Origin: Gari tellinella
Taxonomy: Eukaryota > Mollusca > Bivalvia > Cardiida > Psammobiidae
NCBI GenBank assembly: GCA_922989275.2
Contig: OV277861.1
Location: 94,402,993 to 94,466,992, forward strand
Direction of reading: 5' to 3'
Length of the DNA: 64,000 nt
In this document: positions 42,714 through 54,544 of the stretch, one piece after another
Layout: every line of letters begins with the position of its first letter
Position numbering within the stretch: position 1 is the first letter of the stretch
Notes under the pieces: generated by a model
What the model was told of the DNA's origin: nothing
Databases searched by the model: none
Seen by the model: the letters and a program-made list of their open reading frames with translations, nothing else
Position numbers and translations under genes: made by a program

Positions 42714-42883
42714 GATACATTCTGCTTTACCTTCAGTCTGCTTTAAGCTATTACCTACTGGGATATAGAAACCATTTCTTATGATATTCATGACTGTATT
42801 ACAAGGAACTATCTTTTTAAGAGGAGGGATGCATAATTTTAAGTTAAGGCATTAAAAGGTGTATGTATGGGGTAATGGGTTAA
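42710..42883 (+). mobile_element. TTAA-A, A+, right half
   Basis: Begins at the TTAA shared with the previous copy, as ATACATTCTGC (the right hairpin arm), and ends GGGGTAATGGGTTAA. Confidence 0.75.
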
Positions 42884-43341
42884 AGTATCTAACAATAACT
42901 TTGAAGCAGACACTGTATAATTGTGTAAATAGTTTTCCCAAGATTAGTCATTTAAAGTTCAAAATGTTATGAGAAAACCTATGGCTATTGTTACAAATTG
43001 TTAGTTTTTATGCAGTCGGGATTAATTATTGCCTAATAGGCATGTCATCTAGACCTTAACTATTCAACACTATAAGACAATATTTTCTTAAAGATATAAC
43101 AGATATGTTAAAGGTGATGAAACACATTTTGTTCATGAAAGTAAAGTAGTTACTACTAGCATGTAAAAGGTTAATAGGCTTATTCAACATCCTGGGTGGG
43201 AGTTAAATCTGAGCTTTAAACTTGGGTATAATCTGAAATATACACCAAATATTGTCATGGACATGCTAGTTATAGCAACTCCCATGGGATACCACTCAAC
43301 TTTTGCCCATCCTTTTCCTTGGATATAGCTCTCAAATTACA

Positions 43342-43500
43342 ATAGCCCATACTCCATAGCCTGTTTCTAGTTTTGAAGTCAGATGACCACTTAAATATGC
43401 ATTCTGTTTTATTTTCAGCCTGCTTAAAGCTATCATCTGCTAGGATATAGGACATTTTTTATCAGGTGAATATCAATTCATGAATGTGGAGGAATAAATT
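43342..43500 (+). mobile_element. TTAA-A, A+, decayed
   Basis: CCCATACTCCATAGCCTGTTTC, part of a hairpin, TGTGGAGGAATAAATT. Confidence 0.65.
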
Positions 43501-44091
43501 TTACCTACAACTACTGTTGCTGAAAATACTGTTTTGCCGTCTTTAGACAGGTTTCAGATTAATTTTGGGGGAAAAATGAAGTAAAAATAACCTTTTTTAG
43601 AAACTTTTGTCCAGCATTAAAAAAGGTTTTGCTATTTCTTAAATCTGTATTCCATCCTACCTTATTGTCTAGACAACTATGACAATAACAGTAACTAAGT
43701 GTTATGGTGAATTTTGAATGTAACTTCCCTCTCAACAATGGAAGGATTAGGGGTTTCATGGGTCTAAATTTCTTAATCACATTAAAAAGGGCTTCAGTCA
43801 GATCCCTCAGGGATACTAGTACATATTGTACAGGGCACAATACCCCTTAAATTGACCTGAATGAGTCATGACCTTCCCAATTAATCATATATATATTAAC
43901 AACATATAATTTTGTTTTGGCTATTAGTGATTTTCTATATTTTTATGTTCAAATTATATCTCAAGAGATTGACAATGATATTATGGCATCAATTGCTATA
44001 TTTTAGGATATTTTGTGTGATGACACTCCAGAACAACCATAATTATATTGCAGTTTCAACAATGGTATTGTTACATTTATGCTAAAAGTAT

Positions 44092-44160
44092 ACTCTCAAC
44101 CTGCTTTAAGTGCACATGGCTCCAATATTGTCCTCAAAACTAGAAACGACTCTGAAGTAA
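44092..44160 (-). mobile_element. TTAA-A, A-, right fragment
   Basis: CTCTCAACCTGCTTTAAGTG and AAAACTAGAAACGACTCTG. Confidence 0.5.
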
Positions 44161-44299
44161 CATAGTGTTAACTCTTTCCCTCATACACAGGTCATAATCT
44201 TTTGTTTATGCCTTAACATATTTCTCAATATGATGCCTTTATTAAAATAGTCTACATTGCACTGATAAATTCTACATTGCACTGATCAATTCAAATCAT

Positions 44300-44556
44300 G
44301 ATCACATAGCATATTTCTAGTTTTGAAGACAGGTGACCTGGCAACTTAAAGCAGGTTGAAAGTAAAGCAGAATGGGCCTTTAGGCACATTCTGTTTTATT
44401 TTCAAACTGCTTTAAGCTACCATCTGCTAGGTTATAGAAAATGTTTCATATATTGCATAATAAAAATTATTCATGACTATAAAATGGAACTATTTTCATT
44501 TGTGGAGGAATGAATTAAAGGCGTATAAATATGTGATCTAATGGAGTTATAGGTTA
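44300..44556 (+). mobile_element. TTAA-A, A+, left end lost
   Basis: TTTCTAGTTTTGAAGACAGG, imperfect hairpin (GGGCCTTTAGGCAC), right end GGAGTTATAGGTTAA. Confidence 0.75.
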
Positions 44557-44954
44557 AGTCATATAGTCTATAGAAAACATTTTTAACATGCTGACAAGCA
44601 ACAGCTGTATATGATCTACTTTACTGAAATAGTCATATCAGATGCCTTTACTACATTTATAGTATACTAACTTCTTCAATGAGTAGCCACTCTTACATAG
44701 ATCTGACAGCTTGTGTCAAACTATATGGGATCTGCTCAAAGGCCAAATGAATAATTATTCTGATAAAATAATGCACCATTGTTATATACATTCCCCTACA
44801 GGTAAATGACTGACTAGATAAATATCAACACTGAATGCTGAATAAATCTCCGACCTCTCTAGGTATCAATGTAAATCACACATGTAAATTCAACTGATCA
44901 AAGCAAAGATGAAAGTAGAAAGCAGTAAATAAACAATCCTTAAATATCTCAACC

Positions 44955-45005
44955 TTGAATTAGGCTGTCATTTGTTTTCTGTTTTACTTTCATCTTGCTT
45001 GTAGA
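44955..45005. repeat. TA-E right-arm fragment
   Basis: TTCTGTTTTACTTTCATCTTGCTTG. Confidence 0.4.
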
Positions 45006-45039
45006 TGACACATGTATTTCACATCATCAATCATTCTTC

Positions 45040-45080
45040 TTAACCCATTACTCCATAAATACACCTTTTTACGCTTATAC
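45040..45080 (-). mobile_element. TTAA-A, A-, left end only
   Basis: TTAACCCATTACTCCATAAATACACC then CTTTTTACGC, then unrelated sequence. Confidence 0.6.
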
Positions 45081-45669
45081 CCAGATAACCTTACGGTTAT
45101 TGAAATCCTTCAAACCAAAAACTTTAATAAACTACAATATTTTTTTTATTGCAAAATTGCCAAATGGACAATTCTGAAGCAGATGTTATTTTCCATCCTA
45201 AATGTTAGTCAATATAAGATGAAAATAGTCAATATCAGATGAAACATTTAGCTTTAGTAATACATGCAGATCATTGTCACTCAGATGCTTGCAGGTAAAT
45301 TTGCCAAATCTGATAGTATCTTATGACCTGATAAGCATCTAAGGTACCCAGATGAAAGTATTAACTGAGCTCAAATTTCACTGGATATCCGCAGATAAAG
45401 AATGATAACAATAATGTCCTTTTTTAGTGTTTCCCTTGACAACAGATTTAAGCTGAGAGAAAAAAGAACACTTTGTAGGATCATTTGGGAGGGGAAAGGT
45501 CAGGGAAGGGAAATTGAGATAATCTTAAAAATTCCTTGGTATTAAATGTTAATGCAACCGCAAAATAACTGCTCAAAAGGAGAAAACATATTGTATAGTC
45601 TCTGTATGCTCAAACAAGACCGTGTACAATAAAAGCTTGGCATCCTTGACAATATGTTCTGATATTTTT

Positions 45670-46052
45670 TTCAAATCAGGTCGACGTCAAGCTAAGTCAA
45701 ATTGAGGCTGGGTGATATGGGTGGATTGGTATTGGTCCAAGGCAACAACTGTATAAATATCAAAGCATTGTAGTCAGTAGTGTTGATGCAAGATGAAATG
45801 GTAAAATCCAAGAAATATAGCTCTTTTAAAATATTCTAACTCCAAATAAGGTCAAGGTCAAAGTGTGGATGGGTGATATTGTTTGGGTTGGGATGGTCTA
45901 AGACAACAACTGTATTAACATCAAAGTATTTGAGTGATCAGTGTTGATACTAGAAGAAACGGTAAATTTTGTTAATCTCTTACACATGAAGGGACGGACA
46001 GGGCAATCACTATATAATGCTTCTGTATATATAGATGTTTGGGGCATATATA
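45670..46052. repeat. Dispersed repeat with two internal units
   Basis: GGCTGGGTGATATGGGTGG and GTGGATGGGTGATATTG start two units about 165 bp apart, each with CAACAACTGTAT(A/T)AA and ATCAAAG. The tail GGGACGGACAGGG and the end TTTGGGGCATATA resemble the repeat at 7130. Confidence 0.6.
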
Positions 46053-46183
46053 CATGTATTCAACTTGTATTCTATGGGTTCTCTAAATGTTTTTACTGTA
46101 ACCTAAACCACTTTGATTTATTTCTTTACTTTATGTCTGCTTTAACTTAAATGTATCCACCAGTTACAAAGGCCTTATGAACA

Positions 46184-46434
46184 TTAACCCTTTCCCCCAT
46201 AGCCCGTTTCTAGTTTTGAAAATAGGCGACTATTTAAAGCAGGTTGAAAGTAAAGCAGAATGCGCCTTAAGGCGCATTCTGCTTTACTTTCAGCCTGCTT
46301 TAAGCTTCCACCTGCTAGAATAAAGAAAATATTTCTTATGATACATGTTCATGACTGTATAAATTGGAACCTTTTCTTCGGCGGAGGAATAAACTGAATA
46401 CGCTAAAAGGCGCTTCTATGGGGGAAAGGGTTAA
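46184..46434 (+). mobile_element. TTAA-A, A+, complete
   Basis: TTAACCCTTTCCCCCATAGCC to GGGGGAAAGGGTTAA; perfect hairpin with TTAA centre near 46268. Confidence 0.9.
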
Positions 46435-46521
46435 GGTGCATTCTGTTTTACTTTTAATTTGTTTTACATGGTCACCTAGCTGTCTTCAAAACTAGAAACA
46501 GGCTGTAGGATAAAGGGTTAA
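46431..46521 (-). mobile_element. TTAA-A, A-, right half
   Basis: Begins at the shared TTAA as GGTGCATTCTG and ends AACAGGCTGTAGGATAAAGGG plus TTAA. Confidence 0.75.
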
Positions 46522-46866
46522 ATGTAAGCCAAGGAAAAGGAAACTGACTTCATGTATTGAAAAAACGGGTTACAGATATTCTACAATTGATTTTTGGTTT
46601 ATTAGTCACTTTACACATTCATAATTTTTACAACAATTAATAGACCACATGACTGACATAATGTGCAGGTCTATCGGGGTACAATGTAACTGTTGTGATA
46701 TGACGTCAACTTGACCACCTGAGAGTCCAAATATTTTCAAAGCCAAGAATGAAATCACAGTTGACTAGAAATTGACCGAAGCGTATGACCTTAAAGTTAC
46801 AGACTAAGTATAGGGTACTAGGTTTTGTCATTAGAAATATGAAAATATTTCTGCTCAATCAGACAA

Positions 46867-47030
46867 CAGTAAAACCCTGCGTGTTAAGCTAGCCACTAAA
46901 ATGGTAGATGGATTTGTATACTTACAGAAAGGCTTAATGCAGGACAAAAGTAATGCAGAAAGCTCCAACAGGAGCTTTCTGCATTACTTTTGTCCTGCAT
47001 TAAGTAGTTACCTGTCTTTAAAGATCTAAA
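46867..47030. mobile_element. TA-F, left end and perfect hairpin
   Basis: CAGTAAAACCCTGCGTG left. GCTTAATGCAGGACAAAAGT and its exact inverse, centre GCTCCAACAGGAGC. Confidence 0.85.
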
Positions 47031-47328
47031 GGATTTTTTATAGCATGTTTGTTCAAAACATTGGTTTTCCAGTTCTCTAGTAGAAGGTTACACAATTAAT
47101 GGGATATCATAATGCTAGTGTCAATATTGACTACTCAACAAAGTTGGCTAAAATCTTGACATAGATTTGTTTATGTTAGAAGATTTTTTACTACATTTTG
47201 GTAGCAAGTCGGTAAATACCTAAGTGTTATATACTAGTCTGCAAGAAAAACTCTATAATCCAATTAATGCTCGTGGTTTATAAAATAGCTGATAATACTA
47301 CTTGTACTGCTTGCTTGTGCATTTCCTT

Positions 47329-47581
47329 TTAACCCTTTCCCTTATAGAAGCGACTTTTAGCATATTCATTTTATTCATCCGCCGAAGAAAATAGTTCCAA
47401 ATTATACCGTAATGAATATGTGTCATGTTTAATACTCTTCTTATTCTAGCAGTTAATAGCTTAAAGCAGGCTGAAAGTAAAGCAGAATGCGCCTTAGGGC
47501 GCATTCTGCTTTACTTTCAACCTGCTTTAAGTAGTCACATATCTTCAATACTAGAAACAATGCTATCAGGTAAAGGGTTAA
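47329..47581 (-). mobile_element. TTAA-A, A-, complete
   Basis: TTAACCCTTTCCCTTATAG to AGGTAAAGGGTTAA; hairpin GCGCCTTAGGGCGC centre. Confidence 0.9.
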
Positions 47582-47627
47582 AGATTTCAATATGAATGTT
47601 AACATTACTGAACCTGATCAAACTTAT

Positions 47628-47716
47628 TTAACTCTAATTACCCCCTAGCCTCTTTTCTGTTTTGAAGACAGGTGACCACATAAAAGAGGTTGAAAGTAAA
47701 GCAGAAAGCTCCCAGG
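47628..47716 (+). mobile_element. TTAA-A, A+, left half ending in an E-type core
   Basis: TTAACTCTAATTACCCCC to GTAAAGCAGAAAGCTCC; the last part is E/F-type sequence rather than GAATG. Confidence 0.6.
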
Positions 47717-47766
47717 AAATGCCTATTATATTTCATGTTCATGTTTCATGATTATTCCTGCAAGAG

Positions 47767-47872
47767 ACTTAAAGCAAGCTGAAATCAAAGAAGACATGTT
47801 CTTCGAGAGATTTCAAGCAGGCTGAAATTAATGCAGAAATCTCCTGCTTTGATTTCAGCCTACTTGAAAGTT
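47767..47872. repeat. Imperfect A/E-type hairpins
   Basis: AAGCAAGCTGAAATCAAAG and AAGCAGGCTGAAATTAATGCAG against CTTTGATTTCAGCCTACTTG. Confidence 0.5.
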
Positions 47873-48303
47873 TTAAATAGATTCTACTTCAACACAAGCT
47901 AGGAAATAAATACTTATAATAAGAAGAAAAACTATTTTTCATTACTTTTCCAAACAAAAATTGTTCAAGCAGGAAAAGGTTTAATTCCATCAAAAGGTTT
48001 TGTTAAAGCCTTAGCATACAGAATTCATTAATAACTTGAAATCCATCAGGCACCATCCAGTGGAAAGGGGATTAGTAAATAGCTCATCTGAATTTGCTTA
48101 ACTTTCAAAACCGCAGTGATCTTTTAATTAGTTAAGATTCAGTTGATCTAATGGTTTAGGAATAGCTAATTAAATTCTGTATGCCACGTTCACTTTCTGA
48201 GTGTAACATTTATAAAACTGAAAGACTTGCTTTTATATAAATATCAAGTAAGAAATATTGTGCTATTAAACTGATTCAGAAGAAGATTATTTCTTCCTGG
48301 TAT

Positions 48304-48536
48304 TTAACTCTTGTCATGCTGGGTAATATTTCGACTGCAACAATTATTGTAGTCTATTACTGTTCAAAAATGAAAATAAATCTCAAATTCTTTTCAAACA
48401 GTGTCAGAGTTACAAACAGCTTGGATCCTGATGAGATGCCACATTATGTGGCATCTCATCTGGAGCCAAACAGTTACTGTTTTTGCATTTTTTAAGATAA
48501 TCACAGCTTCACTACTATATAGCATGCACAGAGTAA
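48304..48536 (+). mobile_element. TTAA-G
   Basis: TTAACTCTTGTCATGCTGGG to AGCATGCACAGAGTAA; hairpin GGATCCTGATGAGATGCC / GGCATCTCATCTGGAGCC near 48450. Confidence 0.85.
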
Positions 48537-48795
48537 AAGAAATATAGCATTACTGAAGTAAGTCAGAACAGTCCTTTGGGGGCTTGCTGATTTTCCTTCA
48601 TCATGCTTCCAAAGCAGTCAAATTGTGTCTTGGGACCAGGACAACATTCCTTTTGAATTATTATAATAGTAGGGTTTAGTGTTTTTGTAATCTAGATACT
48701 TAAACTAGAGCCTGATTGAGTGGTATCAGTGATACAGTCAATATTGTATGAAGTAAAATCCCAACAGAATGTTTTTGTAGATTTAAGGATATAGG

Positions 48796-48863
48796 TGGCA
48801 GATGAATGCAGCACACAAAGTAATGCAGTTTTTGTCCTGCATTTAGCTGCCACCTGTCTTTCG
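48796..48863. repeat. TA-F hairpin, shortened
   Basis: GGTGGCAGATGAATGCAG versus CTGCATTTAGCTGCCACC. Confidence 0.6.
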
Positions 48864-49370
48864 ATATCACCTAGCTTCCTCAACATCAACAGTCAATGCT
48901 AATTATTCATTTTAAAAGTCCCTGTCTGACATTTCTGTTTCATGCACATTGTAGGTACTTCATTTAAGACACACACAGTACTGAGAAAAACTTTGAAGAC
49001 TTAAATACTGGAGTTTATCAAAATCATTAATATAATGTGTATTTCGTCTATTCTTAGTTAATAACGAGACTGTGATACAACATAGATTTTGGCAGAAACA
49101 TTTTCTTTAGATGAAATGTTGGAAATATTTTGTCAATTCCCTCTTATATTATATTTAAGTAAGGGCAACTGTGAGCAAGCGGAATACCAATGTTTATAGA
49201 AGTATTATCCACCCTTCTTTTATTTTAAACTGCTTATCTACGTCTGCCAATAGTTAATACTATAAGCATGCTATAAAAACAAAAGTAAAAGCAGTCTTAC
49301 ACTTGCCAGCATGCCTGTAGTTTTTTGTCTCTTTCTCTACAACCTCTTGATCTTAAACCTGACACAACTC

Positions 49371-49580
49371 TTAACTCTTTGCATGCTGGGTAATTTGTTT
49401 CGTCTGCAACATTTGTCGTCTACTATTGTTCTAAAATTAAAATTTTCTAAATTTCTTTTCAAAACAAGGTCAGTGAGTCAAACAGTTTGAATCCAGATGA
49501 GACGCCGCATTATGCTGCATCTCATCTGGATCCAAACTGTTTGCAAAGGCAATCACTGTGGCTAGCATACAAAGAGTTAC
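49371..49580 (+). mobile_element. TTAA-G, near-complete
   Basis: TTAACTCTTTGCATGCTGGG to GGCTAGCATACAAAGAGTTAC; hairpin at 49478-49550. Confidence 0.85.
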
Positions 49581-49631
49581 TTTCAATATAAACTATGCAC
49601 CTCAGCCCATTTTCAAAATAATCACTTTGTG

Positions 49632-49684
49632 GCAAACAATGCAGACCCTGATCAGAGAATCTGAGAATTCACTTTTTGCAAATG
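49632..49684. repeat. TTAA-B hairpin fragment
   Basis: GCAAACAATGCAGACCCTGATCAGAG, then TTCACTTTTTGC. Confidence 0.5.
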
Positions 49685-49935
49685 CTGTATATGCACTTCT
49701 TTCAATGCACAGTTAGATTTAACCCTTATCTTAAATAGTACTCCTTAGGACTTAATTGACAGGCACATGCTACCAGCTAAATCTAGATTACAATCTTGAA
49801 CTTGAGTATCTCAGCATCTGATCAGGATCTACACTTTCTGACACTTGTAAGTAACAACGCTTTCTTTTTCTGTTGAGTATAAAAAAAATATCGAGAAAAA
49901 TAAATTTTAAATAATTTTTGCAAACTACCAGTATA

Positions 49936-50170
49936 TTAACTCATAAATAGGCCTTTTTACACCTTTTATTTATTCCTCCACTACAGAAAATGATTCCACT
50001 TTATACAGTCTTGAATATAATTATTCTATCAGAACTTCGAGCAGTGGTAGCTTAAAGCAGGCTGAAAGTAAGGCAGAATGCATTTTAAGGCGCATTCTGC
50101 TTTACTTTCAACCTTCTTTAAGTAGTCGCCTGTCTTCACAAATGAAAACAGGCTATGGGATAATGGGTTA
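49936..50170 (-). mobile_element. TTAA-A, A-
   Basis: TTAACTCATAAATAGGCC to GGATAATGGGTTAA; hairpin centre CATTTTAAGGCGC. Confidence 0.8.
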
Positions 50171-50650
50171 AAACAGCCAACATGCAGTGTAGCACGATTA
50201 GGGTTAAAGCCCCTTTCTCTGGCGCAGTGTGGGAAACCCAAGAATTCTTAATCCTACCCATTAGGCCCATAAAGTATACCACCCTTCTCATGGCAAGAAA
50301 AGAAAATTAAATCAAGTCAAGTGCCAAAGGGTTTAAAATCCCTAAATCAGCATTAAATGCTCCTAAATCATAATCTGTGTGCAAACTTATCTGGATCTTT
50401 ATTAGATCTGCCCTATATCATATTGTTCAGATATGCAGACATACTATAAATAAATCTAGTTGTTGTATAATTTCAGCCACTGGAAGTATTTTTATTGTAT
50501 AAACAACATCCTTGGATGGTATATTGCTATAAAGTATCCTATATCGGAAAATAGAACATGAAATAAAACATATGTTTTTAATACAGTTAATCTTTTATTA
50601 AGTATCAATTTATATTGAATAACTCAATTAAGTTTTTAGAACAATTAGAA

Positions 50651-50735
50651 GCTAAATGCATGACAAGGAAATACCGAAAGCTAAGGACTTGTAGCGGTCT
50701 TTCTGCATTGCTTTTGTCATGATAAATTAAAGCAC
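50651..50735. repeat. Decayed TA-F hairpin
   Basis: GCTAAATGCATGACAAGG versus GCTTTTGTCATGATAAATTAAAG. Confidence 0.5.
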
Positions 50736-50798
50736 TAGACATCTGATTTAAATGAAACTCAAGTTTCTTCTTGCAATGGCTGTAAAATACAAGTCTTA

Positions 50799-50977
50799 CA
50801 GGGCTCCAGATAAGGGGAGTATTTATAAAACTAAAATCTTTATTTCTGCTTAAAACCCTATGGTGTCACTACTCATTAGAATCGTCTCGAAGAGACGATT
50901 CTAATGAGTAGTAATACCTTAGGTTTTAGTGCTAAAACAAGTGAGAAAATATTGGATTTGTGCAGTTCACTGCCCTG
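50799..50977. mobile_element. CAG-C, right terminal repeat truncated
   Basis: CAGGGCTCCAGATAAGG left; right ends TCACTGCCCTG. Flanks AGTCTTA and AGTCTGA. Perfect hairpin AATCGTCTCGAAGAGACGAT centre. Confidence 0.85.
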
Positions 50978-51122
50978 AGTCTGACTGTAAATTTGACTGA
51001 AATGCAGAAATTCACACCTCTAAGAAATGAGGCATGAGGTCATTAGTTCACAGAACTTTCAGGCCACATTAATCAAGATTAATCAATCAATCAAACCACT
51101 TGTTTCAATATTCCCTATTAGT

Positions 51123-51248
51123 TTAACCTTTGCACACTAGCAAATCAGTATTACCTTTGCAAACAGCTTGGATCTGGATGAAACAATGCATATCAGCTTT
51201 GTAGAGTATCATATCCAAGATTCAAACTGCTTTACACTCTGATCCTTT
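51123..51248. mobile_element. TTAA-G, decayed
   Basis: TTAACCTTTGCACACTAGC, CAAACAGCTTGGATCTGG and ATTCAAACTGCTTTACACTC. Confidence 0.55.
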
Positions 51249-51249
51249 C

Positions 51250-51599
51250 TTAACCCATATTGCCCCATATATACCTTTTACGCCTATTATCTATTCCTCT
51301 ACTGGAAAAAATAGTTCCCTTTTATAATAAATACAGTCATTAATATGTTTCATAAGAAATCTTTTGCTTTCGTTCTCATTCTAATGTATATCCATCTTTG
51401 GTTCATAAAAGTTGTATATATTATGAAATAAAATATGTTTAAACTAAGAAATATTTTCTATATCCTAGCAGATAATAGCTTAAAGCAGGCTGAAAGTAAA
51501 GCAGAATGTGCCTTTAGGCACATTCTGCTTTACTTTTAACCTGCTGTAAGTGATCATCTTTCTTTAAACCTAGAAACTGGTTGTGGAGTAATTGGTTAA
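51250..51599 (-). mobile_element. TTAA-A, A-, with an 89-bp insertion
   Basis: TTAACCCATATTGCCCC to GTAATTGGTTAA. The ATAAGAAAT motif is split by an insertion (about 51361-51449) and repeated as AAGAAAT after it. Confidence 0.8.
51361..51449 (+). mobile_element. Possible 5'-truncated retroelement tail
   Basis: Flanked by AAGAAAT on both sides. Its 3' part AAATAAAATATGTTTAAAC matches the string at about 14393. The length and end suggest a SINE/LINE 3' fragment; no source element is visible. Confidence 0.45.
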
Positions 51600-52032
51600 A
51601 GACTTTTTTTGAAAATTTTAAATTTACAAAATTATTTGAAGGGGGCAAGTATTAGAGGGGGTGGATTAAAACAGGGGTATACGGTATGGTGCCAATTACT
51701 AACTTCCTATCACAGACACTATGTCTGAGTATATTTCTCAATATGAAATTGTATGTTATTTACAAAACATGATTCCCATGATCAAAGCAAACACTGATTC
51801 ATCAATCATTGGAATAATCATTTAAAAATGAGAAAAAGAGATAGCTAATCTTGGAGAAGCTGAGCTTGAAAAACAAACAGCCTTTAAATATCGATCTCAT
51901 CTTAACATTATGTCTGCTACAAAATTATTGTTGCTAGCATATTTTCTCAATGTTCATCTTAACCATTAATTCTTGTTATGTCCATTTATAATAATTGAGC
52001 CATGCCATGACAAAACTTGCCTTTTTGTGTTT

Positions 52033-52105
52033 CAAACATTGTAGATCAAGGCCAGTTGCTGCGTCAAAGACGCAGCGGCTGGTCTTGATCTACACTGTTT
52101 GACAC
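52033..52105. repeat. G-type hairpin, GCTGCGTC variant
   Basis: TGTAGATCAAGGCCAGTTGCTGCGTC pairs with GACGCAGCGGCTGG and CTTGATCTACA. Confidence 0.75.
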
Positions 52106-52216
52106 CCACATGCATATGAAGAATTTTATGAAGCTGTATTATGTATGGTATTTGGCAGTGAAGACCAAACTCAAATACAGAGTCTGGTATGACAATGTTG
52201 CTTGATCTGTACAAGG

Positions 52217-52472
52217 TTAACCCTTTGAACCCTAGTCACGCATATATAGGCATCCTTTTCAAACAATGTACATGTGAATAGAACACTTGTCCTATGCAAA
52301 CAGTGAAGACCCAGATCAGAGGGCTCCGAAAGGAGCCCTCTGATCAGGGTCTTCACTGTTTGTCATAATGCCAAACATTGACAAAAACAATTACCCTTAA
52401 AAGTCAGAAATGGACTAGACTAAAATGGAAACTGGAATTGTCCATTTAAAGTTTCAGGCAGGAAAGAGTAAA
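52217..52472 (+). mobile_element. TTAA-B, near-complete
   Basis: TTAACCCTTTGAACCCTAGTC to AGGCAGGAAAGAGTAA; hairpin at 52297-52364 with one mismatch, identical in type to 3178. Confidence 0.9.
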
Positions 52473-52539
52473 GGTAGGTTTTGTTATTGCACAGCTCATA
52501 ACACCCAGTCACCTTATGCTGACACAAGGTGCAATGTAC

Positions 52540-52610
52540 CATTGCTTTTAGTTAATAATCTGGCAGGAAGCGAACCCACGTCCTCCTACTGAATTTATGT
52601 TTTACCGAAT
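52540..52610 (-). repeat. Possible tRNA-derived SINE fragment
   Basis: On the minus strand GTGGGTTCGCTTCCTGCC resembles a polymerase III B box (GGTTCGAnTCC). No convincing A box was found. Confidence 0.25.
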
Positions 52611-52910
52611 GTGATATTGAAGCAGTTTACATTATAATGAGTTCATGATATGATGGCCAAGCCTGGGGTCCAGCTGGCATGCATGTGTCTGCAATGTGAG
52701 TTACATGATACTTATATTCCATTACTTTCCCACTACTATTTGGTATATGGCATGGAGGGATTATTTTGTTAACCTTGGCCAAAATGCCTGTACATACTTC
52801 TTCAGGAGATTTACATGTGTTTTCTTAACAAAGTAATCATATCCTCATGCCTTAGATTTGCACTGGTCAGCAAAAGGGTGACTTGAGTTCATGCAGGGGT
52901 TCAAAAAAGG

Positions 52911-53149
52911 TCTCCCATTACTCCATAGATACACATTTTAACACCTTCAATAAATATATTCCTCCACTGAAGAAAAAAGTTTGTCATGAAAATCTGCAAT
53001 AAAAATATTTTCTATACACTAGAATACTGTAGCTTAAAGATGGCTGAAAGTAAAGCAGAAAATGCCTTAAGGCACAGTCTGCTTTACTCCTGCTTGTCAT
53101 CAATCTTCAAAACTATATAGAAACAGGCTTATAATGGGGTAATGAGAAT
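52911..53149 (-). mobile_element. TTAA-A, A-, decayed ends
   Basis: CCCATTACTCCATAGATACAC to ATGGGGTAATGAG; hairpin AATGCCTTAAGGCACAG. Confidence 0.75.
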
Positions 53150-53169
53150 TACAACACTTTCTTTCTGTA

Positions 53170-53258
53170 CATCAAACTCTATGCTGTGATTACTCATAGA
53201 ATCATTTCTACCAGACTTTACTTATAATTCAGTAGTCACAACATAGAAGTTGGTGACT
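53170..53258. repeat. CAG-C hairpin, decayed
   Basis: CAAACTCTATGCTGTGATTACTC versus AGTAGTCACAACATAGAAGTTG. Confidence 0.6.
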
Positions 53259-53531
53259 TAGTAATGTGTTCAAATAAATAGGTCAAATTGCTGCTTAAAT
53301 AATTAGCTGTGTATATCTCATTTTAGATTAAATTTCACCACCCTCACACAGGTCTATTAGGAACAAGACATTATGCAATATCAGAAACCTACTTCAAACC
53401 ATTCTGAGAAACCTTTCCTTTGTTCCGGAAACATAAGCCTAACCATTAAGCTAGATCTGTCACTTTCCAGCAATTATCACTACTTGGCATCAATACTTTC
53501 CTGGAGCACTGCACTGCTCTCTGATTGGAAG

Positions 53532-53721
53532 AGCGCTCCAGATAAGGGGAGTATTTCAAAACATAAAATCTTTATTTCTGAATTAAACCCTATGGTGTGA
53601 CTACTCATTAGAATCGTCTCGAAGAGACGATTCTAATGAGTAGTCACACCATAGGATTCAGTGCTTTGATGAGTGACAAAATGCAGGATTTTTTCGATTT
53701 ACTCGCTCTTATCTGGAGCGC
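53532..53721. mobile_element. CAG-C, GCGCTCC variant
   Basis: AGCGCTCCAGATAAGG left, CTTATCTGGAGCGC right. TGGAAG flanks both sides (53526-53531, 53722-53727). Perfect hairpin CTCGAAGAG centre. Confidence 0.9.
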
Positions 53722-54039
53722 TGGAAGTTATGAAATACGAGCAGATTTCTGGAATATCTATCACCACTTGACAGGAGGCAAATTACTGTAAGCAATCAAT
53801 ATGCCAACACCACCATCTTTGCCACTACCAACTACCCCGCTTCCCCACGGTGTGGAATTGTGGGTAAAGTGACATAATCGGTAAGTATCCCAGCATGCAC
53901 TGGTCAAGGTGCATGATATATTGTTGATTAATTCCACCTTTTACCTGCATCCAGGAACATATATAGGAAGTTGTATGTTGAAATACTGAAGATTAAATAA
54001 AGAATCAATGATAATGATAATAGTCACAACCCCATTGTG

Positions 54040-54172
54040 TTAACTCATTATATACTCCATAGATACAAATGTATACCTTTTAATTCATTCTATCGCTTAA
54101 GAAAATAGTTCTTTATATGCATTCTGCTCTACTTTCAACTTGCTATAGTGGTCACCTGTCTTTTGTCAAACA
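54040..54172 (-). mobile_element. TTAA-A, A-, left arm deleted
   Basis: TTAACTCATTATATACTCC, then ATGCATTCTGCTCTACTTTC and GGTCACCTGTC. A TA-F arm fragment follows at 54211-54270. Confidence 0.6.
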
Positions 54173-54321
54173 AACATTATCTGACTAAGCATATATAGAT
54201 TATGACTGGTAACAGCTTAATTACAGGAGCCTTCTGCATTACTTTTGCCCTGCATTTATTGGTTATCTCCCTTTTACAATCACTATGATTCTTCATTCAG
54301 GGGCGTTTATTCAGTGGTCAA

Positions 54322-54544
54322 CTAACCCTTTACCCTATAAATAATAAACCTTTTTATGCCATTAAATTATTAATCAACCTACCACTGTATCATATAGTTG
54401 TTTTTTCTATATTCTAGCAGATGATAGCTTTAAGCAGGCTGAAAGCAAAGCAGAATGCACCTTAAGGCACATTCTGCTTTAACTTTAGCCTGCTTTAAGT
54501 GAGCTCCTGTCTTCAAAATAGGCAAAAATGGGGTATTGGGTTAA
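54322..54544 (-). mobile_element. TTAA-A, A-
   Basis: CTAACCCTTTACCC to GGGTATTGGGTTAA; hairpin GCACCTTAAGGCAC centre. Confidence 0.85.

Noticed and set aside
43559..43840. 93-codon minus-strand frame
   Set aside because: Unrecognised, begins at a non-ATG-favoured context in AT-rich DNA, no splice support.
52540..52610. tRNA gene
   Set aside because: Only a B-box-like string is visible; no cloverleaf could be drawn.
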